Program-made: the position numbers and the translations under genes
Notes under the pieces: generated by a model
Seen by the model: only the letters and a program-made list of their open reading frames with translations
The model's database searches: none
What the model was told of the DNA's origin: nothing
Assembly: GCF_018375725.1 (NCBI RefSeq)
Contig: NZ_JAHACR010000131.1
Coordinates: 1 to 10,467, forward strand
Reading direction: 5' to 3'
DNA: 10,467 nt
Source: Burkholderia sp.
GTDB taxonomy: Bacteria; Pseudomonadota; Gammaproteobacteria; Burkholderiales; Burkholderiaceae
Shown: positions 1-6,349 of the stretch, piece after piece
Layout of the letters: the number at the start of each line of letters is the position of its first letter
Numbering within the stretch: the first letter of the stretch is position 1

Positions 1-124
1 TCGGCCGGGCCGGGCTGCCGGAATCCGGGCGTGCGCCGAAGCGGTCGCCGCTCGTCGGCCGGGCCGGGCGGCCGGAATCCGGGCGTGCGCCGAAGCGGTC
101 GCCGCTCGTCGGTCGGGCCGGGCG
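1..124. repeat. 54-bp in-frame tandem repeat, about 2.3 copies
   Basis: The sequence from 1 matches the sequence 54 bp further on through to about 124, with only two mismatches seen (16 versus 70, and 59 versus 113). The period is 18 codons, so the frame of the minus-strand gene is kept, giving two near-identical copies of RPARPTSGDRFGARPDSG. The array may continue beyond the left edge. The near-identity at DNA level suggests recent duplication or slippage. Confidence 0.9.
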
Positions 125-580
125 CCCCGTTTCCGAGCGTGCGCCACCGCGGGCGGGCGGCTGGCCGGATGCCGAGCGGGGGCGCGCAGCGCGATCGCCC
201 GCGCCTTCCGGCCGTTTCGCGAAGCCGCCCGGGCGGCCTTCCGGTTTCGGTCGGGCGGTGCCGGGTGCGGACGGCCGCGCCGGCGCGCGCGCCGGACGCG
301 TCGAGCCGTCGGCCGTGCTGCGCATGCCGAAGCGATCGCCGCTTCCCGCCGGCTTCGCCGGGCGCACGGACGGTTGGCCGGATGCGCCGCGCCCGCGCGG
401 CGACGCAGCGGGTTTCTGGGACGCCCGCGGCGCCGCTGGTTTGGCGGCGGACTTGCCGGCCGGCTTGGCGTCGGCAGCTTCGGTGCGCACGGGTTTGCGG
501 CCGGTGAGGGTGCCCGAACGGACGGGGGCGCGGCTCGGCGTGGCCGGCCGCGGATGCTTGGCGGTGAGTTTGGGGCGCAT
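1..580 (-). CDS. Basic Pro/Arg/Ala/Gly-rich protein, N-terminal part only (probable pseudouridine synthase extension)
   Basis: An open frame begins at the ATG complementary to 578-580 and runs 193 codons without a stop to the left window edge, so the C-terminal part is missing. It starts MRPKLTAKHPRP and is dominated by Pro, Arg, Ala, Gly, Ser and Lys with almost no hydrophobic core. That suggests an intrinsically disordered, positively charged, probably nucleic-acid-binding segment. Near the edge the unit RPARPTSGDRFGARPDSG occurs twice in tandem, and a related SGDRFGMR lies further upstream. The start is four bases after the glnD stop, with no good Shine-Dalgarno, so translational coupling to glnD is likely. 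In Burkholderia and relatives I recall a 23S rRNA pseudouridine synthase of the RluB/RsuA family with a long low-complexity extension next to glnD. That identity is inference from context and composition, because no S4 or catalytic domain lies inside the window. The coding call is firm, the function tentative. Confidence 0.72.
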   Translation of the reverse strand, partial: MRPKLTAKHPRPATPSRAPVRSGTLTGRKPVRTEAADAKPAGKSAAKPAAPRASQKPAASPRGRGASGQPSVRPAKPAGSGDRFGMRSTADGSTRPARAPARPSAPGTARPKPEGRPGGFAKRPEGAGDRAARPRSASGQPPARGGARSETGRPARPTSGDRFGARPDSGRPARPTSGDRFGARPDSGSPARP

Positions 581-584
581 AGAC

Positions 585-3161
585 TTACACTGCGATCGCG
601 CGCAGCAATTCGGTTTCGAGCTGGATCTGCAGGCGGTTGTCGGACAGGCCGGCACCGTCGAGCAGGAAGACGTCCTCGACGCGTTCGCCGAGCGTATTGA
701 TCCGCGCCGCATGGACGCCGACCCGATGCTCGGCCAGCACGCGCGCGATCGAATAGAGAAGGCCCGGCCGGTCGTTGGCGGACACGGACAGGATGTAGTA
801 CTGGCCGCGCTCGTCGGCCCTGAGGTCGACGCGCGGCGTAATCGGGAACGTCCGCGACAGCCGGGACAGGCGGCCCTTGGACGGTTCCGGGAGCGGCGCC
901 GCCTCGGCGAGGCGCGACGCCAGTTGCTGCTCGACGAGATTCGCGATGTCGCGGTACTGCACGTCGTGCTCGGTCTGCGTGACGATGAAATTGTCGAGCG
1001 CGTAGCCATGCCGCGTGGTGCTGACGCGCGCGTCGAGCACCGACAGCCCGTTCCGGTCGAAATACGCGCAGATGCCGGCGAACAGGTCGGCGCGATCCTT
1101 CACGTAGACGAGCACCTGCAGCGCATCGCCGACGGGCGACGGCCGCGCGCGGACGATCGCGGTGCCGGCGTTCACGTGGCGATACAGCACGCGGGTCTGC
1201 CATGCGATGTCGGCGGCGTCGTGGCGCAGGAAGAAGCCGATGTCGAGCTGATCCCACAGTGCGCGATGCGCGTCGGTCGGCACGGTCTCGAGGCGCAGCA
1301 GCGCAAGCGCCTCTTCCTGGCGCGACTTGAGTTCCGAATGCGCGTCCGGCTGCGCGCCGCCGAGCACGGCGAGCGTGGCGCGATACAGATCCTCGAGCAG
1401 CTTGCCTTTCCACGTGTTCCAGACCTTCGGGCTGGTGCCGCGGATGTCGGCGACGGTCAGCAGGTAAAGCGCGGTGAGCCAGCGCTCGTTGCCGACCGTG
1501 TCGGCGAAGCGCTTGATGACTTCCGGATCGCTCGTGTCCTGTTTCTGCGCGACCTGGCTCATTGTCAGGTGATGCTGGACGAGCCAGACGATCAGCGCCG
1601 CATCGTCGCCGGTGATGCCGTGCTCGCGGCAGAAGCGCCGCGCATCGGCCATGCCGAGCGTCGAATGGTCGCCGCCGCGGCCTTTCGCGATGTCGTGGAA
1701 CAGCGCGGCGACATACAGCACCCACGGCCGCTCGAAATTGCCGATCAGCTGACTGCAGAACGGATATTCGTGCGCGTGCTCGGCGACCGCGAAGCGGCGG
1801 ATGTTGCCCAGCACCATCAGGATGTGCTGGTCGACCGTGTAGACGTGATACAGATCATGCTGCATCTGGCCGACGATGCGGCGGAAGTTCAGCAGGTAGC
1901 GGCCGAGCACGCTCGTCTGGTTCATCAGCCGGAATGCGTGCGTGATGCCTTCGGGCTGCTGCAGGATCCGCATGAACGTGCGGCGGTTCTGCGGGTCGCG
2001 CCGCCACGCGTTGTTCATGATGTCGCGCGAGTTGTACAGCGCGCGCAGCGTGCGCGCGGACAGTCCCTTGACGCCGCGCGTCGTCTCGTAGAGCAGGAAG
2101 GCTTCGAGGATCGCATCGGGATGCCGCGCGAACACGTCGTCGTCGACGATCTCGAGCATGCCCTGCTTCTCGGCGAAGCGGTCCGGCGACAGCACGCGCG
2201 TGACGCCGCTCGTCGCGGGGAAGAGCTGCGCCTCGATGTTCTGGATCAGGATCGTCGCAAGCTGCGTGACGGCCTTCGCCGCCCAGTAGTAGCGGCGCAT
2301 CAGCTGCTCGCTCGCGCGCTTGGTCGGTGTCGGCTGGTAGCCGAAGCTCTCGGCGACCTGCGTTTGCAGGTCGAACACGAGCATGTCCTGACGGCGTCCG
2401 GCGATCACGTGCAGCCGCGCGCGCAGCATTTTCAGGAAATTCTCGTTGCGGCGCAGTTCGCGCGCCTCGCGGTCGGTGATGAGGCCGCGTGTGTCGAGTT
2501 CGCGCCAGCTGCTGCCGAAGCCCGCCGCGCGGGCGATCCAGAGGATCGTCTGCAGGTCGCGCAGGCCGCCCGGGCTTTCCTTCACGTTCGGCTCGAGGCT
2601 GTACGGCGTGTCGTGGAATTTCGCGTGGCGCTGGCGCATCTCGAGCACCTTCGCGGTGAAGAACGCGCGGGCGTCGAGCGCCTCGTGATAGCGCACGGTG
2701 AAGCGCTCGAACAGCGCGGTGCTGCCGACGATGCGGCGGGCCTCGAGCAGCGACGTCTGCACCGTCACGTCATGCGACGCTTCCTCGATGCACTGCGCGA
2801 CCGTGCGCACGCTGCTGCCGATCTCGAGGCCGAGATCCCACGCCATGCCGATGAAGCGCTCGATGCATGCGTCCAGCCCGGCATCGTAGTCGTCGGGGAG
2901 CAGCACCAGAATGTCGACGTCGGAATAGGGCGCGAGCTCGCCGCGCCCATAGCCGCCGACCGCGACGAGCGCGGCGGTCGACGGCAAGCCGCATTCGTCC
3001 CAGAGGCATTTCAGCGCATCGTCGGTGGCCTTCGACAGCGCGTGCATCAGCGCCGCGACATGCGGTGCGTCGCGAAAGCGCGCAAGCAGCTCGGCCTTGG
3101 CGGCCTTGAATTCGGCGCGCCGCGAGCGCGCTTCGGTCGGCGTGGCGGCGGGAGCGCTCAT
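585..3161 (-). CDS. glnD: [Protein-PII] uridylyltransferase / uridylyl-removing enzyme
   Basis: GlnD is the cytosolic glutamine sensor of nitrogen control. It uridylylates PII (GlnB/GlnK) when glutamine is low and removes UMP when glutamine is high, which sets glutamine synthetase adenylylation and NtrBC activity. The 858-residue product shows the full domain order: a nucleotidyltransferase domain with GGYGRGEL (69-76) and metal-binding SDVD (80-83); an HD hydrolase domain with HDIAKGRGGDHS, where H489-D490 is the HD pair; and two C-terminal ACT domains, near 678-750 (VLVYVKDRADLFAGI) and 788-858 (ILSVSANDRPGLLYSIAR), that bind glutamine. The start MSAPAATPTEARSRR is chosen because the frame upstream overlaps map and reads as low-complexity shadow, and 858 aa is normal for the family. 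The gap after map is 44 bp with no clear Shine-Dalgarno. Probably cotranscribed with map and the downstream gene. All key residues are present. Confidence 0.97.
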   Translation of the reverse strand: MSAPAATPTEARSRRAEFKAAKAELLARFRDAPHVAALMHALSKATDDALKCLWDECGLPSTAALVAVGGYGRGELAPYSDVDILVLLPDDYDAGLDACIERFIGMAWDLGLEIGSSVRTVAQCIEEASHDVTVQTSLLEARRIVGSTALFERFTVRYHEALDARAFFTAKVLEMRQRHAKFHDTPYSLEPNVKESPGGLRDLQTILWIARAAGFGSSWRELDTRGLITDREARELRRNENFLKMLRARLHVIAGRRQDMLVFDLQTQVAESFGYQPTPTKRASEQLMRRYYWAAKAVTQLATILIQNIEAQLFPATSGVTRVLSPDRFAEKQGMLEIVDDDVFARHPDAILEAFLLYETTRGVKGLSARTLRALYNSRDIMNNAWRRDPQNRRTFMRILQQPEGITHAFRLMNQTSVLGRYLLNFRRIVGQMQHDLYHVYTVDQHILMVLGNIRRFAVAEHAHEYPFCSQLIGNFERPWVLYVAALFHDIAKGRGGDHSTLGMADARRFCREHGITGDDAALIVWLVQHHLTMSQVAQKQDTSDPEVIKRFADTVGNERWLTALYLLTVADIRGTSPKVWNTWKGKLLEDLYRATLAVLGGAQPDAHSELKSRQEEALALLRLETVPTDAHRALWDQLDIGFFLRHDAADIAWQTRVLYRHVNAGTAIVRARPSPVGDALQVLVYVKDRADLFAGICAYFDRNGLSVLDARVSTTRHGYALDNFIVTQTEHDVQYRDIANLVEQQLASRLAEAAPLPEPSKGRLSRLSRTFPITPRVDLRADERGQYYILSVSANDRPGLLYSIARVLAEHRVGVHAARINTLGERVEDVFLLDGAGLSDNRLQIQLETELLRAIAV

Positions 3162-3205
3162 CGGCGGACGATCCGGTGCGGGCGGGGCAGGCTGGCGCGG
3201 CGCGC

Positions 3206-4024
3206 TCAGACTGCCGCGGCCGGGTTGGCGAAGACGGGCCGGGCCGGCGAGCCGGCGGACACGGTCAGCACGTCGTAGCCGGTGTCGGTGACGAGCACGG
3301 TTTGCTCCCATTGCGCGGACAGGCTGCGGTCGCGCGTCTTGACCGTCCACTGGTCGGGCATCGTGCGGATGTCGCGCCGGCCGGCGTTGATCATCGGCTC
3401 GATCGTGAAGATCATGCCCGGTTTCAGTTCGATGCCCGTGCCCGGACGCCCGTAGTGGACGACCTGCGGATCTTCGTGGAACACCGTGCCGATGCCGTGG
3501 CCGCAATACTCGCGCACGACGCTGTAGCCTTGCGCTTCCGCGTGCTTCTGGATGGCGTGGCCGATGTCGCCGAGGCGCGCGCCCGGCTTGACCTGGTCGA
3601 TGCCGAGCCACATGCACTCGTAGGTGGTCTGCACGAGGCGCTTCGCGAGGATCGAGCCTTCGCCGACGATGAACATCCGGCTGGTATCGCCGAAATAGCC
3701 GTCCTTGATGACGGTGACGTCGATGTTGAGCGCGTCGCCGTTCTTGACGACCTTGCTGTCGCTCGGGATGCCGTGGCAGATCACGTCGTTGACCGAGATG
3801 CAGGTCGCCTTCGGGTACGGCGGGTAGCCGGGCGGCTGGTAGTTCAGCGGCGCGGGAACCGTGCCCTGCACGTTGAGCATGTATTCGTGGCAGAGGCGGT
3901 CGAGTTCGGCCGTCGTGACGCCGGCGACGACGTGCGGCGTGATGTAGTCGAGCACTTCGCTGGCGAGGCGGCAAGCGACGCGCATCTGCGCGATGTCGTG
4001 TTCGTTTTTGAGCGTAATAGCCAT
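3206..4024 (-). CDS. map: Type I methionine aminopeptidase
   Basis: Removes the initiator methionine from nascent proteins whose second residue is small, acting in the cytosol at the ribosome after deformylation. The 272-residue sequence is a complete type Ia MetAP: the five metal ligands are visible as D102 (NIDVTV), D113 (YFGDTSR), H176 (CGHGIG), E209 (TIEPM) and E240 (QWEQTV), and the active-site histidine is H84 in CHGIPSD. Ligand spacing matches the E. coli enzyme. The C-terminus carries a short Ala/Pro-rich tail (ARPVFANPAAAV), slightly longer than in E. coli. The start MAITLKNEHDIAQM fits the family; the upstream AGG nine bases before it is a weak Shine-Dalgarno. It is the first gene of the leftward unit, divergent from rpsB, an arrangement common in proteobacteria, and is followed by glnD. 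Confidence 0.97.
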   Translation of the reverse strand: MAITLKNEHDIAQMRVACRLASEVLDYITPHVVAGVTTAELDRLCHEYMLNVQGTVPAPLNYQPPGYPPYPKATCISVNDVICHGIPSDSKVVKNGDALNIDVTVIKDGYFGDTSRMFIVGEGSILAKRLVQTTYECMWLGIDQVKPGARLGDIGHAIQKHAEAQGYSVVREYCGHGIGTVFHEDPQVVHYGRPGTGIELKPGMIFTIEPMINAGRRDIRTMPDQWTVKTRDRSLSAQWEQTVLVTDTGYDVLTVSAGSPARPVFANPAAAV

Positions 4025-4056
4025 CGATGTGTGCCTGGAAAGCGGTGAATTGACGG

Positions 4057-4085
4057 ATTATCGCACCTTATGCCGGGCATCGCAG
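4057..4085 (-). promoter_or_regulatory. Candidate promoter for map-glnD
   Basis: Read on the minus strand, TGC-GATAAT (-10 hexamer at 4062-4057) is an extended -10 element with five of six consensus bases. The best -35 at 17-bp spacing (CTGCGA, 4085-4080) is poor, so the TGn motif would have to carry recognition. Transcription would start near 4050, about 25 nt before the map ATG. Confidence 0.45.
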
Positions 4086-4164
4086 CGCTTTGTCCGGGCG
4101 TGTCTGCGGGTTTTTGCGGATTGTCGCGGGCGTGGCCGGCCTGTCTGCCGGAGTGGTTGGCGAC

Positions 4165-4194
4165 TTGAGAGTCGGTGAATGAACGTGCTATACT
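4165..4194 (+). promoter_or_regulatory. Probable sigma-70 promoter of the rpsB-tsf operon
   Basis: TTGAGA (4165-4170), an 18-bp spacer and TATACT (4189-4194) form a good sigma-70 promoter, and TGC just before the -10 makes it an extended -10 element. The local A/T content stands out in GC-rich DNA. Transcription would start near 4201-4203, leaving an rpsB leader of about 205 nt. A strong promoter is expected for a ribosomal protein operon that also feeds pyrH, frr, uppS, cdsA and dxr. Confidence 0.75.
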
Positions 4195-4226
4195 CTTTGG
4201 CTAAGTCGACACTCAAATGCCTTGCG

Positions 4227-4378
4227 CGCCCCTGGTCGGGGCGGTCGTCAGCGGCGTTTGCGGTGAAGGCTTGCGGCACGGGCATTTGCGCGTGCCGAAT
4301 CGCAAGCCGGCGCAACCAGGGTGCCGGCCGCGCGGAACGAACAAGCGTTTCGTTTGGCGCGGCGGTACGGCGGCCGGC
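4227..4378 (+). promoter_or_regulatory. Structured rpsB 5' leader, candidate S2 autoregulatory RNA
   Basis: Three stem-loops can be drawn between the promoter and rpsB. The first is CGCCCC (4227-4232) with GGGGCG (4238-4243). The second has GGCTTGCG (4268-4275) paired to CGCAAGCC (4301-4308), an inner GCACG/CGTGC stem (4276-4280/4291-4295) and a 5-nt bulge at 4296-4300. The third has GCCGGCCG (4323-4330) paired to CGGCCGGC (4371-4378), CGCG/CGCG (4331-4334/4358-4361), and AACGAA/TTCGTT (4336-4341/4349-4354) closing a 7-nt loop. In gammaproteobacteria S2 represses its own operon through the rpsB leader. The analogous role here is inference: the stems are seen, S2 binding is not. The rpsB Shine-Dalgarno GGAG (4397-4400) lies just outside the third stem. 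Confidence 0.55.
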
Positions 4379-4407
4379 TTAAGACCTAACCCTCGTGGAG
4401 AATTCAA

Positions 4408-5148
4408 ATGGCAGTTACGATGCGCCAAATGCTGGAAGCAGGTGTCCACTTCGGTCACCAGACCCGCTTCTGGAATCCGAAGATGGCACCGTTCATTTTC
4501 GGTCACCGCAACAAGATTCACATCATCAACCTCGAAAAGACGCTGCCGATGTTCAACGACGCACAGAAGTACGTGCGTCAGCTGGCAGCGAACCGCGGCA
4601 CGATCCTGTTCGTCGGCACGAAGCGCCAGTCGCGCGACACGATCGCTCAGGAAGCGCAGCGCGCAGGCATGCCGTACGTCAACGCACGCTGGCTCGGCGG
4701 CATGATGACCAACTTCAAGACGCTGAAGGTGTCGATCAAGCGCCTGAAGGACATGGAAGCGGCGGTCGAGGCGGGTGAGCTCGAGAAGATGAGCAAGAAG
4801 GAAGCGCTGCTGTTCGAGCGTGAAATCGCCAAGCTGCAGAAGTCGATCGGCGGCGTGAAGGACATGGGCGGCATTCCGGACGCAATCTTCGTTGTCGACG
4901 TCGGCTACCACAAGATTGCCGTCACCGAAGCGAACAAGCTGGGTGTGCCGGTCATCGCCGTGGTCGACACGAACCACTCGCCGGAAGGTGTGGATTACGT
5001 GATCCCGGGTAACGACGATTCGAGCAAGGCCGTTGCGCTGTACGCGCAAGGCGTCGCCGACGCGATCCTCGAAGGCCGTGCGAACGCGGTCAACGAAGTG
5101 GTCCAGGCGGTGCGCGGCGACGACGAATACGTCGAGGAAAACGCGTAA
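4408..5148 (+). CDS. rpsB: 30S ribosomal protein S2
   Basis: S2 sits on the solvent side of the 30S subunit between head and body and, with S1, is needed for mRNA binding. The 246-residue protein is full length. It shows the N-terminal RQMLEAGVHFGHQTRFWNPKM (residues 6-26), WLGGMMTNFKT (95-105), a charged helical coiled-coil-like segment at roughly 106-148 and the conserved VVDTNHSPEGVDYVIPGNDD (185-204). The start is set by GGAG at 4397-4400, seven bases before the ATG, and by the MAVTMRQML N-terminus typical of betaproteobacteria. Codon use is strongly biased to C/G-ending codons, as expected for a highly expressed gene. It heads the rightward operon with tsf next, and a terminator-like hairpin follows within 20 bp of the stop. 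S2 probably regulates its own leader. Confidence 0.98.
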   Translation: MAVTMRQMLEAGVHFGHQTRFWNPKMAPFIFGHRNKIHIINLEKTLPMFNDAQKYVRQLAANRGTILFVGTKRQSRDTIAQEAQRAGMPYVNARWLGGMMTNFKTLKVSIKRLKDMEAAVEAGELEKMSKKEALLFEREIAKLQKSIGGVKDMGGIPDAIFVVDVGYHKIAVTEANKLGVPVIAVVDTNHSPEGVDYVIPGNDDSSKAVALYAQGVADAILEGRANAVNEVVQAVRGDDEYVEENA

Positions 5149-5166
5149 CCGGATCCGAGCCGGCGC

Positions 5167-5199
5167 AAAAAGGGGGCTCTCAACAGGCCCCCTTTTTTT
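5167..5199 (+). terminator. Intrinsic terminator or attenuator between rpsB and tsf
   Basis: GGGGGC (5172-5177) pairs with GCCCCC (5187-5192). A T-G wobble extends the stem inward and a flanking A5 (5167-5171) pairs with the start of a seven-T run (5193-5199). This is a textbook rho-independent terminator. Because tsf and the following genes lack an obvious strong promoter of their own, it probably gives partial termination, making S2 transcripts more abundant than distal ones. The A-tract 5' of the stem makes it potentially bidirectional. Confidence 0.88.
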
Positions 5200-5210
5200 A
5201 AGCGTATCCG

Positions 5211-5246
5211 CCGGACCCTTGTTGCGCCGCATTGGCGCGGGTCCGG
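5211..5246 (+). other. Stable hairpin in the tsf leader
   Basis: CCGGACCC (5211-5218) pairs perfectly with GGGTCCGG (5239-5246), and inside it GCGCC (5224-5228) pairs with GGCGC (5234-5238) around the loop GCATT. A 5-nt bulge (5219-5223) separates the two stems. It begins 11 bp after the terminator T-run and is not followed by a T-tract. It may stabilise the 5' end of processed tsf mRNA, be a processing site, or bind a regulator. The structure is seen; its role is unknown. Confidence 0.6.
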
Positions 5247-5311
5247 AAACGAATCCCGGCTGTTCGCGTCGAAGCGGACGGCGTTGTGAATACAGACTCA
5301 AGGAGCGAATG

Positions 5312-6193
5312 ATGGCGGCAATTACCGCAAGCATGGTGGCAGAACTGCGCGCAAAGACCGACGCACCGATGATGGAGTGCAAGAAGGCGCTGACGGAAGC
5401 CGACGGCGACATGGGCAAGGCTGAAGAGCTGCTGCGCGTCAAGCTCGGCAACAAGGCGAGCAAGGCGGCATCGCGCGTGACGGCCGAAGGCGTCGTCGCA
5501 TCGTTTGTCGGCGCAAACGCCGGCGCGCTCGTCGAACTGAACTGCGAAACCGACTTCGTCGCGAAGAACGACGACTTCCTCGCGTTCGCGAAGACGGTCG
5601 CGGAACTCGTCGCGACGCAGAACCCGGCCGACGTGGCTGCGCTGTCGGCGCTGCCGCTCGACGGCAAGACGGTCGACGAAGTGCGTCTGGCGCTCGTCGG
5701 CAAGATCGGCGAGAACATCTCGATCCGCCGCTTCGTCCGTTTCGAAACGGCGAACAAGCTGGCCACGTACCTGCACGGCAGCCGCATCGGCGTGATCGTC
5801 GAGTACACCGGCGCGGAAGAGCAGGTCGGCAAGGACGTCGCGATGCACATCGCGGCAATGAAGCCGGTCTCGCTGTCGTCGGACGACGTGCCGGCCGAGC
5901 TGATCGAAAAGGAACGCCGCGTTGCCGAGCAGAAGGCAGCGGAATCGGGCAAGCCGGCCGAGATCGTCGCGAAGATGGTCGACGGCAGCGTCCAGAAGTT
6001 CCTGAAGGAAGTGTCGCTGCTGAACCAGCCGTTCGTGAAGAACGACAAGCAGACGATCGAGCAGATGCTCAAGGCAGCGAATGCGGCGGTGCAGAAATTC
6101 GCGCTGTTCGTCGTCGGCGAAGGCATCGAGAAGCGTCAGGACGACTTCGCCGCCGAAGTGGCCGCGCAAGTCGCAGCAGCAAAGCAGCAGTAA
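5312..6193 (+). CDS. tsf: Translation elongation factor Ts
   Basis: EF-Ts is the guanine-nucleotide exchange factor that releases GDP from EF-Tu in the elongation cycle. The 293-residue product is full length: an N-terminal UBA-like domain with RAKTDAPMMECKKALTEA (13-30) and core subdomains beginning at VELNCETDFVAKND (74-87). The T80-D81-F82-V83 motif is the part that in E. coli EF-Ts intrudes near the Mg2+ site of EF-Tu. Two adjacent ATGs occur (5309 and 5312). The second is preferred because AAGGAG at 5300-5305 is then six bases away rather than three, and MAAITASMVAEL is the usual N-terminus. It follows rpsB after a 163-bp spacer that contains a terminator and a hairpin, so its expression may be partly uncoupled from S2. 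A strongly structured 156-bp gap separates it from pyrH. Confidence 0.98.
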   Translation: MAAITASMVAELRAKTDAPMMECKKALTEADGDMGKAEELLRVKLGNKASKAASRVTAEGVVASFVGANAGALVELNCETDFVAKNDDFLAFAKTVAELVATQNPADVAALSALPLDGKTVDEVRLALVGKIGENISIRRFVRFETANKLATYLHGSRIGVIVEYTGAEEQVGKDVAMHIAAMKPVSLSSDDVPAELIEKERRVAEQKAAESGKPAEIVAKMVDGSVQKFLKEVSLLNQPFVKNDKQTIEQMLKAANAAVQKFALFVVGEGIEKRQDDFAAEVAAQVAAAKQQ

Positions 6194-6208
6194 GCAGTCA
6201 GGCAGCAT

Positions 6209-6235
6209 CCGCGGCGGGCGTCCGTCCCGCCGCGG
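6209..6235 (+). other. Perfect 10-bp stem-loop after tsf
   Basis: CCGCGGCGGG (6209-6218) pairs perfectly with CCCGCCGCGG (6226-6235) around the 7-nt loop CGTCCGT. It begins 15 bp after the tsf stop. There is no T-run, so it is not a canonical terminator. It could protect the tsf 3' end or mark a processing point. It is the first of two adjacent hairpins in the gap. Confidence 0.6.
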
Positions 6236-6241
6236 CCGGCG

Positions 6242-6283
6242 GCGGCGCCGGCCGGCCGGTCTTTCCGGCCCGGCTGGCGCCGC
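6242..6283 (+). other. Long GC-only hairpin between tsf and pyrH
   Basis: The arm 6242-6259 (GCGGCGCC followed by GGCCGGCCGG) pairs with 6265-6283 over 18 positions, with a single bulged C (6271), one G-T wobble (6250-6275) and a TCTTT loop. It is the most stable-looking structure in the window. No T-run follows, so intrinsic termination would be non-canonical. A role in transcript processing, pausing or stability is inference. Confidence 0.65.
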
Positions 6284-6313
6284 TTGCCCGAATCAGTATT
6301 TCGCCCCTACAGT
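6284..6313 (+). promoter_or_regulatory. Possible internal promoter for pyrH
   Basis: TTGCCC (6284-6289), an 18-bp spacer and TACAGT (6308-6313) match four of six consensus bases in each hexamer. It lies directly after the long hairpin and about 37 bp before the pyrH ATG, in a locally A/T-richer patch. It is a weak candidate and could be chance. Confidence 0.28.
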
Positions 6314-6349
6314 TCGTGGTTGTCATCCTCTCGTCGCTCGGAAGCCCCT

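Noticed and set aside
1..124. A CRISPR-like or mobile-element repeat
   Set aside because: The copies are directly adjacent without spacers and keep an open frame with an 18-codon period, so this is a coding tandem repeat.
258..3278. A plus-strand open frame of about 1000 codons opposite glnD
   Set aside because: It is antisense to the clearly conserved GlnD sequence. Its product is Arg/Ala/Val/Asp-rich with no recognisable domain, as expected from a mirrored frame in GC-rich coding DNA.
3162..3974. An upstream in-frame extension of glnD of about 270 codons
   Set aside because: It overlaps map almost entirely and reads as Arg/Pro low-complexity sequence. Starting at 3161 gives the normal 858-residue GlnD.
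3176..4048. A plus-strand open frame opposite map
   Set aside because: It mirrors a complete methionine aminopeptidase with all metal ligands. The product is low-complexity and recognisable as no family.
5201..5308. A separate promoter for tsf
   Set aside because: I looked for -35/-10 pairs after the terminator but found no hexamers at proper spacing that rise above chance.
5033..5311. An upstream in-frame extension of tsf
   Set aside because: It would overlap rpsB and translate through the terminator. The Shine-Dalgarno AAGGAG and the family N-terminus place the start at 5312.
4213..6126. A minus-strand open frame of about 640 codons opposite rpsB and tsf
   Set aside because: It spans two well-established genes and their terminator, begins with Ser/Thr/Ala-rich sequence typical of reverse-frame shadows, and has no start signal or domain.
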